DNA of 64,000 nt. It comes from Triatoma infestans. Its lineage: Eukaryota > Arthropoda > Insecta > Hemiptera > Reduviidae. The DNA is taken from the NCBI GenBank assembly GCA_011037195.1, contig JAAEAF010001505.1, forward strand, positions 62,001 through 126,000, read 5' to 3'. The notes under the pieces were generated by a model, which was given only the letters and a program-made list of their open reading frames with translations, searched no databases and was not told the origin of the DNA. The translations under genes and the position numbers were made by a program. The stretch's first letter is position 1, and every line of letters starts with the position of its first letter. Shown here one piece after another: positions 47,400-60,305 of the stretch.

Positions 47400-49560
47400 G
47401 AAATTATAATAGAATATAAACATGTATTAATGATGCCAATGATGTAATTCACTACTGCACTTGTACTAACAAATATTGTATTTGCGTTAACTTAGTCAAG
47501 AGATAGATTTAAGAGAAGAGGTTTAGACTTGCGAACAAAAAGCGACATGTAAAAGCGACTATACGATATCGTAGTATGCTAACATGTAGCTAGTTTTGAA
47601 CTCTTTCTTGGTCTAAGGATATTTTTAGCTGATTAGCTGGCATTAGCTGGTGGATTAGCTGACTCTCTGGCCTGCAAAAGGATATCTTGATAGTGGGTTG
47701 AGTAAAGACTTCTTGATTATTTCTTGGATCTTGGTTCCTTTATTAAATACTTCTTGAGACTTCTTATTTGTTTATTAAAGGCTCTTTGAGAGTTGATTTT
47801 TGACTCAAATCTAAATTTTAGACTTGAATGTAGGCTTCTTTTACTGGGCTTTTGGACCTACTTAAGCTCCTAATCTTTATATATAAATCCGACTAGTTTG
47901 GTGACAGCTTGATGCTATGTAAACTTGCAGCTCATTCGTCTTTTTGTACGGATGGTATGACAGAAGTGGTTAAAGTGTTGGCATATAGACGTCAATAGTA
48001 TTGTCCATTTTCACAACACAAGAATTTTGGTTTATTGCAAAATACCACGTGTATTATTTTTGTCTCTTCATTCATTTATTTGCAACAGTATATCTAACAA
48101 TAAGCAAAAGTGTTAAACTTAATGATTAGAAAAAGCATGTGCATAAAATGATTTGGTATTCAATGGTCTTGCATCATGAGGACACTGTTGCTTCAAATGG
48201 TGGGAGTTGAAAAGTTTATTTAACGAAACACACTTTTAACATACATGACCAGTCAAAAAAACATATTTTTTGTTTTAAAAAAAAAACTTTTCAAACATGG
48301 TTTTTCCAAAATTCTAATTTAGGATAAAAGGGAGAATTTTTAAAACGAAAAAAAAAGATAAGGATGTTTTGAAGATGTCGCAGATGCTGTTTTAATGTCA
48401 CAAGTTTAAATTTTAATGTATAAATTTCTTACCACATTGTATTGACCATAGTGTAATTTTATAATCTGCATTACCTGCAACAAAAAAACAAATTATTAGA
48501 TTTCAATTTTATACTCCAGAAAGCTATCAATATGACAGATGTTTGTTGGGTCTTCAATGAAAATAGATGTTTTGAAGTCTCCAGAAAATGAAAATATTGA
48601 AAATTCCTTGTGGGCCTACTCAATATCCGGAGCGCGGCGAGAACAGTTGAACCTGTCTCCGTAAAACACCTCATAATGCACACAATTGGAAACCAATTTG
48701 GATGAATTCAATTGCGGCAACCTTTCTTTGTAAATACGAGCAGCTAGTTTATGAAATTTTCGTATCCTTCTGCGTCTTTGTTGACAGGGAAATACTTGCC
48801 GCGCAATAGTGAAAAATCAATAGAGACGTACTAATTTATTTCATTCAATACCTTTATTTATAAACCTTTATTGCTAACTTGATAAGTTAAAAACAGAATA
48901 TGTTCAAAGTTCAAACAAAAATTAAAAATTTAACCAGTAAGCAGCACCGTCAGTACCAAATATTTATGTATTCTTACGTAAAAAAAATCATATCACCAGA
49001 ATTAGTTGTCCGAATTTCATGTTCTTCAGTTAATTTTTCATAAAAAAGAAAAACAAAAGCTACTTTTAGATTGAAAAATAAAAAGTCGTAGTTTCCATTT
49101 GAAACAGTAAAGTTAGCACGGATTTGGGCACATATGTGCGACTGTCATATTCTGAATCTACGCAAAGAAATAACGAAAGTTACTATTTACAACGTTTTTC
49201 CATCTTTAAAGAAACAGGAGATAAATGAGATTGCAGATTAGTTGGGTACACAACCACAAAAAAATGAGGCATTTTTCATATTATTCAATATAAAAGCATA
49301 GTAATTCTGTACTTTGTTATAGGTTTGGTGTATTTATGTTTATATCTGATATAAATGATATTTAAAATACTTTAATCACAAAAACACCTAACCTTATTGA
49401 GAATAAAAATTGAAACCAGTTTTGAAAAAATGGAATTCATTTAGTGCGGCTTGTCTGTATGGGACAGACAAGTTAAGTATTGATTCTTTTTTTAATTCCA
49501 TATTATTATTTATTTTATCATTAAATACTTTATTTGTCTAACTGTATTAATAGAAAAATA
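47400..49560. other. Intergenic DNA without a supported gene
   Basis: Mostly AT-rich. A near-perfect hairpin CTTGTCTG...CAGACAAG lies near 49449-49472. Short ORFs have no motifs. Confidence 0.45.
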
Positions 49561-49569
49561 GTCATTTAT

Positions 49570-50530
49570 TTGAGGATACCGACTAAGCAGTCATTCTTGT
49601 GAAAGAAGGGTATAGTGTACGATATATGGCAGAACGTTTAGGTTATTGAGCAAATTTAAGTCAATTGAGCATTGAGCAATATTTTTTCATTCAATCGTAT
49701 ATTTTAGGAATGGTAATACGGTCGGAGTTCCAGAAGTGGTCAAAGAAGATTCACAACAGATCGGGACGACCGATTACAGACGCTTTCATTTCTATCCAAT
49801 CGGTTCTTAAAGCTAGAGAGATCAGGCATAACTTGTTTACAAATTCTGGGAGTCATCGTGAGCTCTAAAACGGTCCGAAGACAATAGCGTCCAATATATT
49901 TGATGGCTAGGAGTCCCCCAGCATCAGGGCCAGTACCAACTAGGAATCATCGGGTAAGCAGGTTAGCTTTTGTCAATCGGCATATCCATTAGTCTGTAGA
50001 GCAATGGGGCTGTTTACTTCACAGATGAATTACATTTGGCCTGTATTCCTCAGACGGTTGAATTTGTCTATAGAGAAGGCATCATTAAATTAGCGGAATT
50101 GCTCTTTTTCAACGGCAATCAATTATGGTATCGGATGGATTAAGTTTGGTGCCCCAGGAGTTAATTGTGGTTGAAAATGGCGCTAGGTATGCTGAAGAAG
50201 GTCTTCTATTGGCAGTCATATGATTTGCTCCATTTTTGGGTACAGTTTCATGACAGACCATACACAGCTAGAATTGTCGCCCACTTTTTGGAGGAAGTCG
50301 ATATAAATGTACTTGATTGGCCTGCATGTTCTCCGTACACGAATCCTATCAAATCTATGGCATGCTCAAGAGGCATGTTAGAACTCGTGATTAGACTTGG
50401 GAATTGACCTACAAAGAAGTATGGGACGCCTACACAAAAGAGTCTATACAAAACCTGATTATATGGTTGACCCGCCTTAACAGGGCCCACAGCCAATACG
50501 AAGTACTACTAGCAGGTGAGAAAAATTAAA
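49570..50530 (+). pseudogene. Tc1-like transposase remnant
   Basis: The N-terminal helix-turn-helix reads AVILVKEGYSVRYMAERLGY, then a catalytic-region scrap GAVYFTDELHLA, then HDRPYTARIVAHFLEEV and NVLDWPACSPYTNPI, the usual Tc1 landmarks (ARPHTA, DWPAxSPDxNPIE). Stops and shifts throughout make it inactive. Terminal inverted repeats were not found. Confidence 0.75.
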
Positions 50531-50539
50531 AAAGGAACA

Positions 50540-52440
50540 AAAAATTTTGTAAAAAAACTTTTTAATTTTTAATATAAAAGAATTAATACTACAAGATATT
50601 ATTAAGATTAGCGAATTGTATTAAAAATATATTTTTGCAATAAATATTGTTTATTAATGAAAAAACTAAGGGTTCTATTTTTTTTGTGTGGCAAAATTTA
50701 TATATATTATATATTAAGTATTCGTGTGTGTTCATTCGAGTTGCAATACTACCATAATTAGCTACTTATATATCTTTTGTATCTGCATACAAGTTTTACA
50801 AAACAGTAAACAATTTCAGTTTAACATAAAAAATTGGATGAAACACATACAACACTTTGTCTTACTGCAATTCTCGCAATTTGGATTAGCAAATTTTATT
50901 TTCAATGTTGGCGTGGCCCTTAAACCCCAGGCCAGCTTGAGCAACGGTACTGTAGAAGAAGGATCTCTCTCTCAGTAAAAACTCGATATCAATTTTTCCC
51001 GAATCAAAGTAAATGTAATAACTTTATTTGTGTCTATAGTATTAGATTAACAAATTGTAGGAAAATCTCTGAAAGAAGAAAGTAAGATTAGATGTCATGG
51101 CGATTTCGAGAAAATAAGTGAATGACTTTACCAAGAAGATAAGAGAGGCAAAAGTAGGAAAATAAGAGGACCGTCTTAAAAATGTAGTCCGTATTAAATA
51201 AGAGCAAGGAATGCGCCGAAGCTTTTTGGAAACAAACAATGGATTGGACATGTAGTAAAGAAGAACTCTTGGTCAAACGCTCCAGTCACATTTCTTACGT
51301 GATAGAAGAGGGGCATGGGTTAGAATGATGATAATGACAAACAAAACACACCACACACATAAGGCCGTTCGAAAATATATTTTTTTTGTACTCAAGAAAC
51401 CTTAAAACATGATTTCTGGAGAAATATCAGATTTCTAATGTAAAAATGGAGAGGAGTGGATTATATTGGTAGTTTTTTTTTTTGGAAAATGGACTAACAG
51501 AATATAATTAAATGACACGCAATGTCTTTCACCGTCAGCACCTGGTTAGCACTACGATTCATGGATGTCACACAACTTCCCTAAATTGAATCTTTTCGGA
51601 AAAAGGTTCAATTAAAAGTGATAGCTATATATGTGCCCAATTACTATAAGAAGTTTACAGTAAATCATTGGAGGTAAATTTTTAAGAGAAACTTCGAAAA
51701 ACTAAAAGAAAAAAAAACATTATTTGTTAATGGAAGTGTTATGCCTGTTTTCTGCTAGTTTCTATGTTATAAGTTTAACAAAATATTGGTAAAGCTATTT
51801 TTGAGGAAAACGAGAAAAACAAACAAAAAATGGTTAGTGAAAATGTTGTATAATTAAAAAAAAAGAAAAGTTACCTTTCAAAAAAAGTATAAAAAATTAT
51901 GTTTAAGTTAAGGAAAATTAATGTCTATTTGATATTTAATACTAGCAATGAATGTATTAGCAATTTCATGCAAATCTGAAATCTTTGTTTAATCCAAAGT
52001 TGGCAATACTGACAGTACTTTTAATCTCTAAAGATTAATGTTACATTTTTACTACTGATTTTCCTGGAGTACCAACTGTTATTATGGAAAAAAAATTCAT
52101 ACACATACTATATCAAAATATTTACTTCTTATGAAAATTCAATTCGAAAATTGACGACTGCAAAGTTAAAAAGAAAAATTGAAATTAATTTAAAAATAAA
52201 TTTAATTGAAAGCTGGACTATTCTATATTATTTCTTATTCTTAAAAAAATTTATTACAAATAAAACTATAAAACACAATGATAATAATGAACTGTTTATG
52301 TTTCCAATACAATCACGTATTGTTTAATAACAATTAGAAATAAAATTTAACAAATTTTTATTCAAATAGTTTTCAATATAATAGAACTGATAATTAAATT
52401 ACTGAATAAGTCTTATTCAATAACTTTGAACATTTAAAAC
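50540..52440. other. Intergenic DNA upstream of the Tyr/Pro-rich gene
   Basis: AT-rich with no convincing gene. A purine-rich patch at 51050-51320 may be an old LINE fragment, but no domain is readable. The last few hundred bases before 52441 are the likely promoter region of the 52441-57647 gene; no TATA or Inr element was placed with confidence. Confidence 0.4.
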
Positions 52441-55400
52441 ATGTACAAGTTAAAATTGTCTAATTTACTAAATCTAATGTTTATTTCAGCATTTACAATA
52501 TCGGTAAGTAAATTATATTCTTTATGGTTTTCAGCCCATAATATTGAAAATATTAATTATATACTGTTTAGTTTTTTTATTCTACCGCAAGAATGAAATG
52601 GACATTTCAGTTATTAAGATTAAATTTATCTCAGACTTAAATTTGAATTTACACGTTCTCATTCTAGCAAAAAACTTGGAATCCTCATACACGACTAAAA
52701 AAAATAGAACTAAACAGACGCTTTCGACAATTTCAAAGACTGCTGATACTAAACTCTCTCTAGGCAACAAAAGAATAAAAGATCTATTTTAAAGCTTATG
52801 GGATAGAAATATGGAGTTCTGCAGATCTACAAATAATACAGTCCATACTATCCAGAATCCTCCGTATCATTGTAAACGTTTTTTTTTGCGTCTCCCACCG
52901 AGCTATAAACACTGACCTTAATTACGCAAACTCGCTCAAACCCAATACAGAAATTCCATTCTAATCTACAGTTAAACACAAATCCTTTAGTTCTACACCT
53001 GCCTTCCCAAACTCTTCATGATAATCGTCCTAGACGTCCTGAAAGACAATGTCTTCGTGATCTCCTTTCAAGTGAAGAGAGTGAATATTGATTTTGTGTT
53101 ATTTTGGAGTGTCACCACTGGGTAACTTGTCTCCCCTTATTATGTATTTATTTTCTAATGGGATTGTTGTTACTTATAGCGCTATCACGTAGATTGTAGT
53201 ATAACTAATAAAAAAAAAGAAGATCAAATTATAAACATAATTTTGAAATTATAAATATATGTATCCCAAAATAAATTAGTGAAAATCCAACACACTTTTT
53301 CGCCATTGTAGGAATTGATCCATTCACTTTTAGAAGTTCGCGCCATTCAGACAAACTCCGTATTGTTCCAACATTGTGGAGTTAATTCATATGGTGTCAT
53401 CTCCTCAGAAACCAGAAATCTGATCACTGACAGACGTTCATTCCATGTTACACATTTCTAAAGGACTTATCAACGATGAATGGTTTATACATACTGAAAG
53501 AGTGGTTATGCAGGGGTGTCAATTTATGTGCAGATTTTATTGTTATTTATCTGTGGGGAGGGACCAAATCCTACGCTATCTAAAGCCTCACTGGGCCCCA
53601 AGAAAAACAACAACAAACCGGGTCTAGAACAAAAATCGAGACCCGGATCTAATCCATCTAAGATTCACCGCAGTCCGAATAAATCGGACATAACCTTAAG
53701 CGGAAATAGCCTAAGCTCTTCTACAGATATTCCGACCAAAGGTCCTGAACCTAATTTCCTCACAACCCAGGCAATCAGTCATAAGATGGATGGGTGTTTC
53801 CTCCTCTGTCTCACAGACTCTACAAAATGGATCCGGCATGAGCCCCACTATGTAGAGATGTCTCCTTAAACCACAATATCCAGTAAGAGATCCAACCAGA
53901 TGCCTGAGAAAGCTCCATGAAAAACACAGGAACGTCTCACTAATGGCGTATGTGCAGTTAGTTCATTATTTTAAATAAATATGCTCTTTATTGCAGTAGG
54001 TTCAGAAGAGCTGGAAAGCGTCAGAGATATTTTCCATGATAGCCTGCTTCTTTTGGCGGTCATCGACCGGTTTCGGGATACGAGTAATCAAAACAGTGTG
54101 ATAACATAGATTTGCTCTGTGAAAGTCTTTGTTATCGCACTGTTTCACAAACAAATATGCTCTTTGTTTTACATTTCGTTGTTTCTTTACTCATTGAATG
54201 ACCCTCTTATTTTATGGATTAAATATAGGCTTAGATAATCATGTAACATTTGTCATTTTTAAATAAATTAATACTTTAGATGACATCATCCTATTTATTA
54301 AATTACCATAACTTATGCCGCCTATCTAAGAAAAGTACTTGTTTTACCATGTTTATATAATCAAAGAAGTATTCAATATTTTTCCGTCTTAAGTTTTACT
54401 TACTTAATATTTCCCTCACCTATATTGCAGATCTATCACTTGAAAATAGTTGCCGTATAGTCCAGAAAAAAGGGTATTGAACAAACTCAAATAACATTTG
54501 AAATGTTATGTAATAATTTCCTCAGAATATATTAAATGTATTACTTTTATATGTTAGCAATTAGCCGTCCATGTTTAGAGAAGAATCGTGGTAACGAGAA
54601 CATGAAAAAAAATTAAAATAAAATAAAATAATTCTAAAACCTATATTACAAAGTTGCATGTGCATAACCACAATTTCTTGAAATTTGGAATTCTAGCAAT
54701 TTGGAATTATTCTAGATATTAAATAGATCGTAGGGCATTGTACTGATATGTTTTAGAAGAAAATTTAACGTTATTATTCCTTCCCGGAACCAGCTAACAA
54801 ATCACTTTTCCCCGAAAAATGTTTCCAAATACAAGTGATCCAATAACGAAGTCTAAAGAAAATCGCCAAAAAGTGGGGAAAAAAAAAAATAGTGAAATCA
54901 AAATTTAGTTGATGTATCTGACAGAAATTTTCGGGTCGGATGTTTTGATGGTACAGAACGAAATGTCAAGTTTGAGCTTCCAGTGATTTTTCATTTTTGA
55001 AATATTTTGTCATCCACAAAGATGCAGCACACAAAGAACGTTCGCTAGAAACATTTTTTATATCCGAAGGTGGACTAAAAATTGTATATTCTTCAGGCTT
55101 CAAAAATTAGATACGTTCGCAATACTTCCTTTTAAAGCAATATGAAAAGTAAAAATGAAGTGGACTGGTTTGGTTAGCTAGGTAACCACATCTAAGTTTA
55201 GAATAGCTGAGTGCAGAATATTGATTTAGTTTATTATCAATAGTTTGATGAGCAACCCTCTAAGTATTGTGTTCAAGATTTCTAAATAGCAATAGCAAAG
55301 CTACTGAATGCTTATTCAATTCTAGCTGTTTCCTTCCTTGATTGCTTGAGATACTTGATTCTACAAATGTTTTTCTTGTCTACCTACATAAAGCCACGAA

Positions 55401-57647
55401 AATTGCCTGGCTTAGGTTTATTTCACAAAACCTTGGGTTGAAAGCTTAGTACTCAAACTCAAAGCCCATTCGTCCATATAGTAAAGTGGACTTGACACAG
55501 GAGATATTGAGAAATGTTGAAAGTGCGCGTAGTGGCGTCTGGTACGACTTGCATCAAATCATTAGGTCTCCAGCGCCTGTGGTTTCGTTGCGGCTAATTT
55601 CCTCAAAGAGGACTGTTTATTCCATACGTCTGCAACAAATGCTGAAGAGACACTTTATTGTCAACACCGACTATAGCTCCTAGTAAAAGGAAGAATTGTA
55701 ATCGTGCCACATTTTCGAAATTGAGTTTTCACTAAAAAAATACATATTTCAGGGGCCCCGAGAATACCAATAAAATGTTTGTGGCAAATAGACTATATGT
55801 GTTTGTGGCAAATTGGACTATATGTGTTTGTGTGTTTGAAAAGAATATCTCAAAAACGAAAAGTTGCAGAAAGCTCAAACTTGATTTTTTCTTTTAAGCT
55901 ACTACCACCGCATCAGATTCAAAGATTTCGGGCAAAATCCATCACCCGGAAGTGCCACTTTACTGAATTTTTTTTTAGTTTCTCATGATTTTTTCCGAAA
56001 ATAGCAACGATTTTCTTTAAAACTGCTGAATAGATTGAAATATTGTAACAAATTGAAATGTTTTTAGGTATACTGAGGTAAAGAGAGGTTTTATTTATTT
56101 TATTTATAGATTTATACAACTGCACAGTAACCATGCAACAAGTAAAAAGGATAAATACAATGAAAATGGAAGTATGCGCGTTGGTTAGCGCGCACATCCT
56201 GGCTTGAAGTTGTGATCGACTGCCATCGTAATGCGATAGCGTAATGCTACGTAATGCCTTAGTCGTCTTGGTGGGTTTGTGGAGAGAGTGGAAGTACAGA
56301 GGGCTAAGCTTAGGGAATTGAAATGAGAAGATAATTTGGAATGAAGGTTTAGGTAGCGGAATTTGGCTTGCAGTGGTGAAGAAGGGAATTTTTAGTGTGG
56401 AGTTTAAAATGGTTATGGTCAGATTGAGAGGTTACAATTCAAATGTGTTTGTTCACTATTGGCGCCGCTCTACAATGTAATTACTCCCTACCTGCCTCTG
56501 CTTGCCCCCCTCCCACCTGTATATTTATGTTATGGTATATATTAGTACAATTTTAAATTTAAACAAAACTTGTCATTTTTATGTAAAACTGTATTCAGAG
56601 GACCAGCAGAAAGACGTTGTGATTGTTTCATAACAGATTTTTACCGCTTTGTTCCAGGAACAAGGTTGTAGCGGCAAATGTGAAGGAAATGTATTGAAAT
56701 TTGAAAACAACATTAGAGACGCTAAGAAATTTAACAAAATCGGTCAGGAATACAACACCACTCCACTAGGGAATACTGAAGAGAAAAAATTAAAGGAATT
56801 AGAGTTCACCGTAAAATCAGATAATAAAGATGGTATTAAAGAATTCAAATTTATGAAACACAAAAGCTTATACGATAAAGCATCAGTCAATTTGCTAAGT
56901 CGTGTCAAAAACCGAATTTATAATAAAAAGAAAAAGGAAAGAGAATTATTGATGGCAACTAAAAAATTATTGGCTCTTTTTAAACCAATCACAATTCATA
57001 CAAAAAAGCCAGTAGTAAATTATATTACCCTTGAAAGAAAAAAACGTTCTCTGTACCCAGGCGAACAAATTATTGATCAGGCTGATAATTTAAGATATGG
57101 TACTTCATTTGATACAAGATTTGATAACAAATTTGGACATCATTTCCAATTATCACCTACTGGGGGATTGATTACACAAGGATCTGTAAATAATAGTCAA
57201 AGTGGAAACGAAAAGGATTTTCTTACGCACAAAGGCCATATATTAAGTGCATCGCCACAAGAAACTTCAAAACTACAAGAATGGAATATAAGAAAAGGTC
57301 GAGATTCAGGTTATGATACTAGCGGGTCGCAAGGCTATGCAAATCAATACTTTCTAAATCCTGCTGCACTACAAAATCCTTTTTACAATTATCGACCATT
57401 TTTGCCAAATTTTTTTCCATATAGTGTTGCTGAAGATAATCCATCACCAAATCAACCAATTATTATCCCTCAACTTTATGCCAGATTAGCTCCTGTAAGT
57501 GATCCAAGATGGAGTTCTCCATATGGTGTAGATAACGTACCACAATTTGGTTACGATACTTTTCCCAGTAATGAACCTGCTTATTATCCCTTGCAATCAG
57601 CGCTGGCGTCAGCAGTTTACTATCCAAATAACCCAACTGTCTATTAA
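52441..57647 (+). CDS. Two-exon secreted prepropeptide, Tyr/Asn/Pro-rich mature region
   Basis: Exon 1 (52441-52503) encodes MYKLKLSNLLNLMFISAFTI then S, a signal peptide ending at GTAAGT. Exon 2 starts at 56658 after TGTTCCAG in phase 0 and ends at TAA 57645-57647, predicting 350 residues. Only one C-x3-C pair is present at its start (GCSGKCEG), compared with three pairs in relatives. A Lys-rich propeptide follows with a helical KKKKERELLMATKKLLALF segment, then a furin-type RKKR site ending near residue 151. The remaining ~199 residues are rich in Tyr, Asn, Pro, Gln and Ser and have no cysteine. AATAAA lies at 57687. A secreted matrix-like or effector-like role is possible; nothing specific is recognised. 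The 4.15-kb intron is full of transposon fragments, so a missed internal exon cannot be excluded. Confidence 0.7.
52755..53210 (+). pseudogene. Jockey-like retrotransposon C-terminal fragment
   Basis: KAYGIEIWSSADLQIIQSIL then RILRIIVN resembles the post-RT segment (YGIQLWG...QSKxLRxI) of Jockey-like elements, and DNRPRRPERQCLRDLLSSEE near 53020-53090 matches the basic tail. A stop and frame changes break it. It sits inside the intron of the 52441-57647 gene. Confidence 0.6.
53560..53945 (-). pseudogene. I/R1-type retroelement C-terminal fragment
   Basis: The minus strand reads GLRRHLYIVGLMPDPFCRVC then ETEEETPIHLMTDC and EEIRF, the zinc knuckle after RNase H. It is the best preserved relative of the relics at 18950 and 32540. 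Confidence 0.7.
54000..54150 (-). mobile_element. Hammerhead-type short element, eroded core
   Basis: The minus strand reads CCCGAAACCGGTCGATGACC followed by GAAGCAGGCTATCATGGAAA and a CTTTCCAGCTC-like end, the same order as 28881-28954. The CTGAAGA and left half of stem II are replaced, so the ribozyme core is lost. An inverted CACTGTTT...AAACAGTG pair flanks it (54098-54150). Confidence 0.6.
55000..55780. other. Intron sequence, no recognised feature
   Basis: Part of the 52504-56657 intron. The plus-strand frame at 55486-55683 has no motif. Fragments of the dispersed repeat lie before (54900-55000) and after (55840-55990). Confidence 0.4.
55784..55990 (+). repeat. Short tandem duplication and dispersed-repeat copy
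   Basis: GACTATATGTGTTTGTGGCAAA-type units occur twice at 55784-55835. The stretch 55840-55990 is the clearest copy of the dispersed repeat (CTCAAACTTGA, then TTTCGGGCAAAATCCATCAC, CCCGGAAGTGCCACTTTACTGAA). Confidence 0.5.
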
Positions 57648-57686
57648 AAATCACATTATATTAATAGAAAATATTATAAGTAAAGT

Positions 57687-57692
57687 AATAAA
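57687..57692 (+). promoter_or_regulatory. Polyadenylation signal AATAAA
   Basis: The hexamer lies 40 bp after the stop codon of the 52441-57647 gene. A 23-bp unit is duplicated in tandem just beyond (about 57712-57758). Confidence 0.55.
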
Positions 57693-57917
57693 AATTGAAT
57701 TTCATTTTTTTAATCTACAATTATTAGTAGATAACATCTACAATTATTAGTAGATAACATCAAAGTATTCATTAAATAATATATCGCCTGTACTTTGTAT
57801 CAATGTGCTCATTAAAGATTGTATTTTAAATTAAAAGAATTAATATAATTATATTTAGTTTTTAATTTTTATTTCTTTTACCATAAACAAAAGGCTCAAT
57901 CATTGAATTGCATCAGT

Positions 57918-58850
57918 GTAGAATGTACTGGGTGTCCGTAAAAAAACTATCCGTTTTCCACTAAGAAATATAGAAAAAGATGAGTTTTTGCAATGAAATA
58001 TCTTTATTCAACGAAAACTTGTCCATTTTCTTCAATGATTTCTCCACAAAACAAACTTTCTTAGTGTTGTTTGGTGCTAATCTGATACAGAGTGTTACAG
58101 TGAACGAAATGAATAAATGATGGTGCCACACCCAGGACTCCTTGGATGTGATGTGATAACACATACCGCAAACAAGCTCCAAAATTTTCTGGCAGGTGCT
58201 CAAATATGTATTATGTGGTCAACTATGTCGTGATGGAACACAATACTTTACGATTCGTCATTGAATTTGGTTAGTTGCTCACAGTATACATTGGAATTGA
58301 TCGTTTGGTTCCTCGGTAAGAAACCCAAATAAACAATTTCCTCAAATAATCCCACCAAAGTGATGATAACATCACGTTTTTTGTTTTTGTTTTGGTGAAT
58401 ATCGCTTTCAATGTTTTTTGAGGTGGCTCATCAGGCAGGCTTGCTCCATGAGATCTTATGCGTTGAATGTTATCGAAAACAATCCATTTTTCATAACTAG
58501 TTTTTCAATCGCTTTAGAAAAACTGCATCGCTTTGATTGCATTTCTGATGCGTCGTGTTAAATTAATTCTTTAGAGCCCTTTTGGTAGCCAAACATTTTT
58601 TTACTAATCCAACTCCGAACAAATGGTCTCATCAGTGGTTATTTTCGATGAATTAAGACAATCAGCAAGTTCACCTATAGCCACATCCAACAATGCTTTT
58701 ATATTTTAATGTCAATTTCGCCTAGTCGACCTGCAACTATCGCATCCTTAACAGAATAATTACAAAAAAAAACATTCGCGAACCAATTGTGACGTATGCG
58801 TGCTGTTAATGCATCACTACCAAAAACAGCACATATCAACTTGTGTAAAT
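57918..58850 (-). pseudogene. Mariner-like transposon remnant
   Basis: One end carries TACTGGGTGTCCGTAAAAAA, a typical mariner terminal repeat start. Minus-strand frames give VMLSLWWD and CQKILELVCGMCYHITSKES, and FIHFVHCNTLYQI followed by a KKVCFVEKSLKKMDKFSL end, matching the C-terminal half of mariner transposases with many changes. The opposite terminal repeat was not found. Confidence 0.65.
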
Positions 58851-58905
58851 TAGTTTTCCTATTCGGAAATAATAAAAAAAAAGAGTAAAATATGGCAAAA
58901 GGAAT

Positions 58906-59900
58906 GATCTTGAATTTCCAGTTTTGTTATGAAACCAAATAAAATACGAATAACCAATTTACATAATATTCATTACTAAATGCTAATTCAAGCAACAAAC
59001 GCCAATAAAGTTTTGACATTTATACTAGGGTCATTCAACAAGTAACGAGACGAATCGCTGTCGCTCAGAAACGGTTTGTTTAATCAATAAATAGTTTCAG
59101 TGCGTCAAGTTACCATCCTTATACTTAGTTTCTTGTCAGCTGTTTGAGAGTATTTAATAAATATAACCTCAAATGTATTAAGATAACAATGGCGAGTCCG
59201 TTTGAGCATTGCACTTCGGAAGAACAAAGCTCAGTGATTAGATCTTTAGTTGCAGAGAGTTTCCAAGATAGTGAAATACACGAAAGAATTTTAAAAGTGT
59301 TCAGGAATAATGGTGTGATACAAATGGTTAGAACAGTTTAAAAGTGGCTGTGAAAGTGACTGTGACGAGCACATTAGAACATTAGTGGACGACCGGATGA
59401 AGTTGCACCTTCCTCCCTCGAATTTCACATCAACGCTTTAAATCAGGATAAAAGGCGTATTACTATTAAACTGATAGCTGAAGAAGTGCACGCGAATGAC
59501 GGAACTGTCCCTAACCTTATTCAGCATAAGCTGCAGAACAAAAAAACTTGTGCAAGATGGATCCCAAGATAACTTACGGATGCCTACAAAGAAGGCAGAT
59601 TTCAAATCAGTCAAGATTTGAAAGAACGATGTTTAATTGAAAAAGAATTTTTTAGTAGAATTGTAACATGTGATGAAACATGGATATATCATTCTGTACC
59701 GGAGTCTAAGCGTTAAAGCCTTGACTGGAATCATATGGGTAAAAATCAGGTGCGAAGTTGCTTCAACATCACACAAAAGTGGTGCTCTTGAATTTCCAGT
59801 TTTGTTATGAGACGAAATAATAAACAAATAGCGAATTTACATATTTATTACTAAATGATAATTCAAGCAACAACTAACACACGCCAATAGACATTTATAC
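58906..59900 (+). mobile_element. Mariner-like element between direct repeats
   Basis: TATACTAGGGTCATTCAACA at 59024 looks like a mariner end. The frame from 59189 gives MASPFEHCTSEEQSSVIRSL, then SSLEFHINALNQDKRRIT, CARWIPR and a catalytic VTCDETWIYHSVPESK, with stops and a short internal deletion; the C-terminal third is missing. A roughly 120-bp sequence (CTTGAATTTCCAGTTTTGTT...CGCCAATA) occurs on both sides, at 58906-59030 and 59788-59900. Confidence 0.7.
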
Positions 59901-60305
59901 ATCCACCAACATACAAACCAATTCTAAAGTCCGGAAAAATCGAAAGAAGTTGGCGGACAAGCAATTAATAAGCTTTCTATCTGAATGGATTATATCTGTC
60001 TACTAGAGTGACTATTATAGTTTATTTTTTGAAAAAAAAATAGCCATTTGGATATCTCAGATCAGTTTGTGCTTTCATAGAACACCATGAACCCATATTG
60101 AAAAATAACAAATCCAGTGGTTTGGCGCCACTTCTTTTTATTGCAGATGTTAAAAATTCCAATGAATATATTTTCTTTAAATTTCCAAATATTTAATAAA
60201 CCTTTCAGTTTGGCTTGTATTACAAATAAATAGAAAAGTGTGGATTGTTTATCTGAAAGTTGACTGGCATACGCGGCCGCACTCTTACCACAGCAAAGTT
60301 TAACA

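Noticed and set aside
49449..49472. Hairpin CTTGTCTG...CAGACAAG as a terminator or transposon end
   Set aside because: Single short palindrome with no partner, target duplication or gene next to it.
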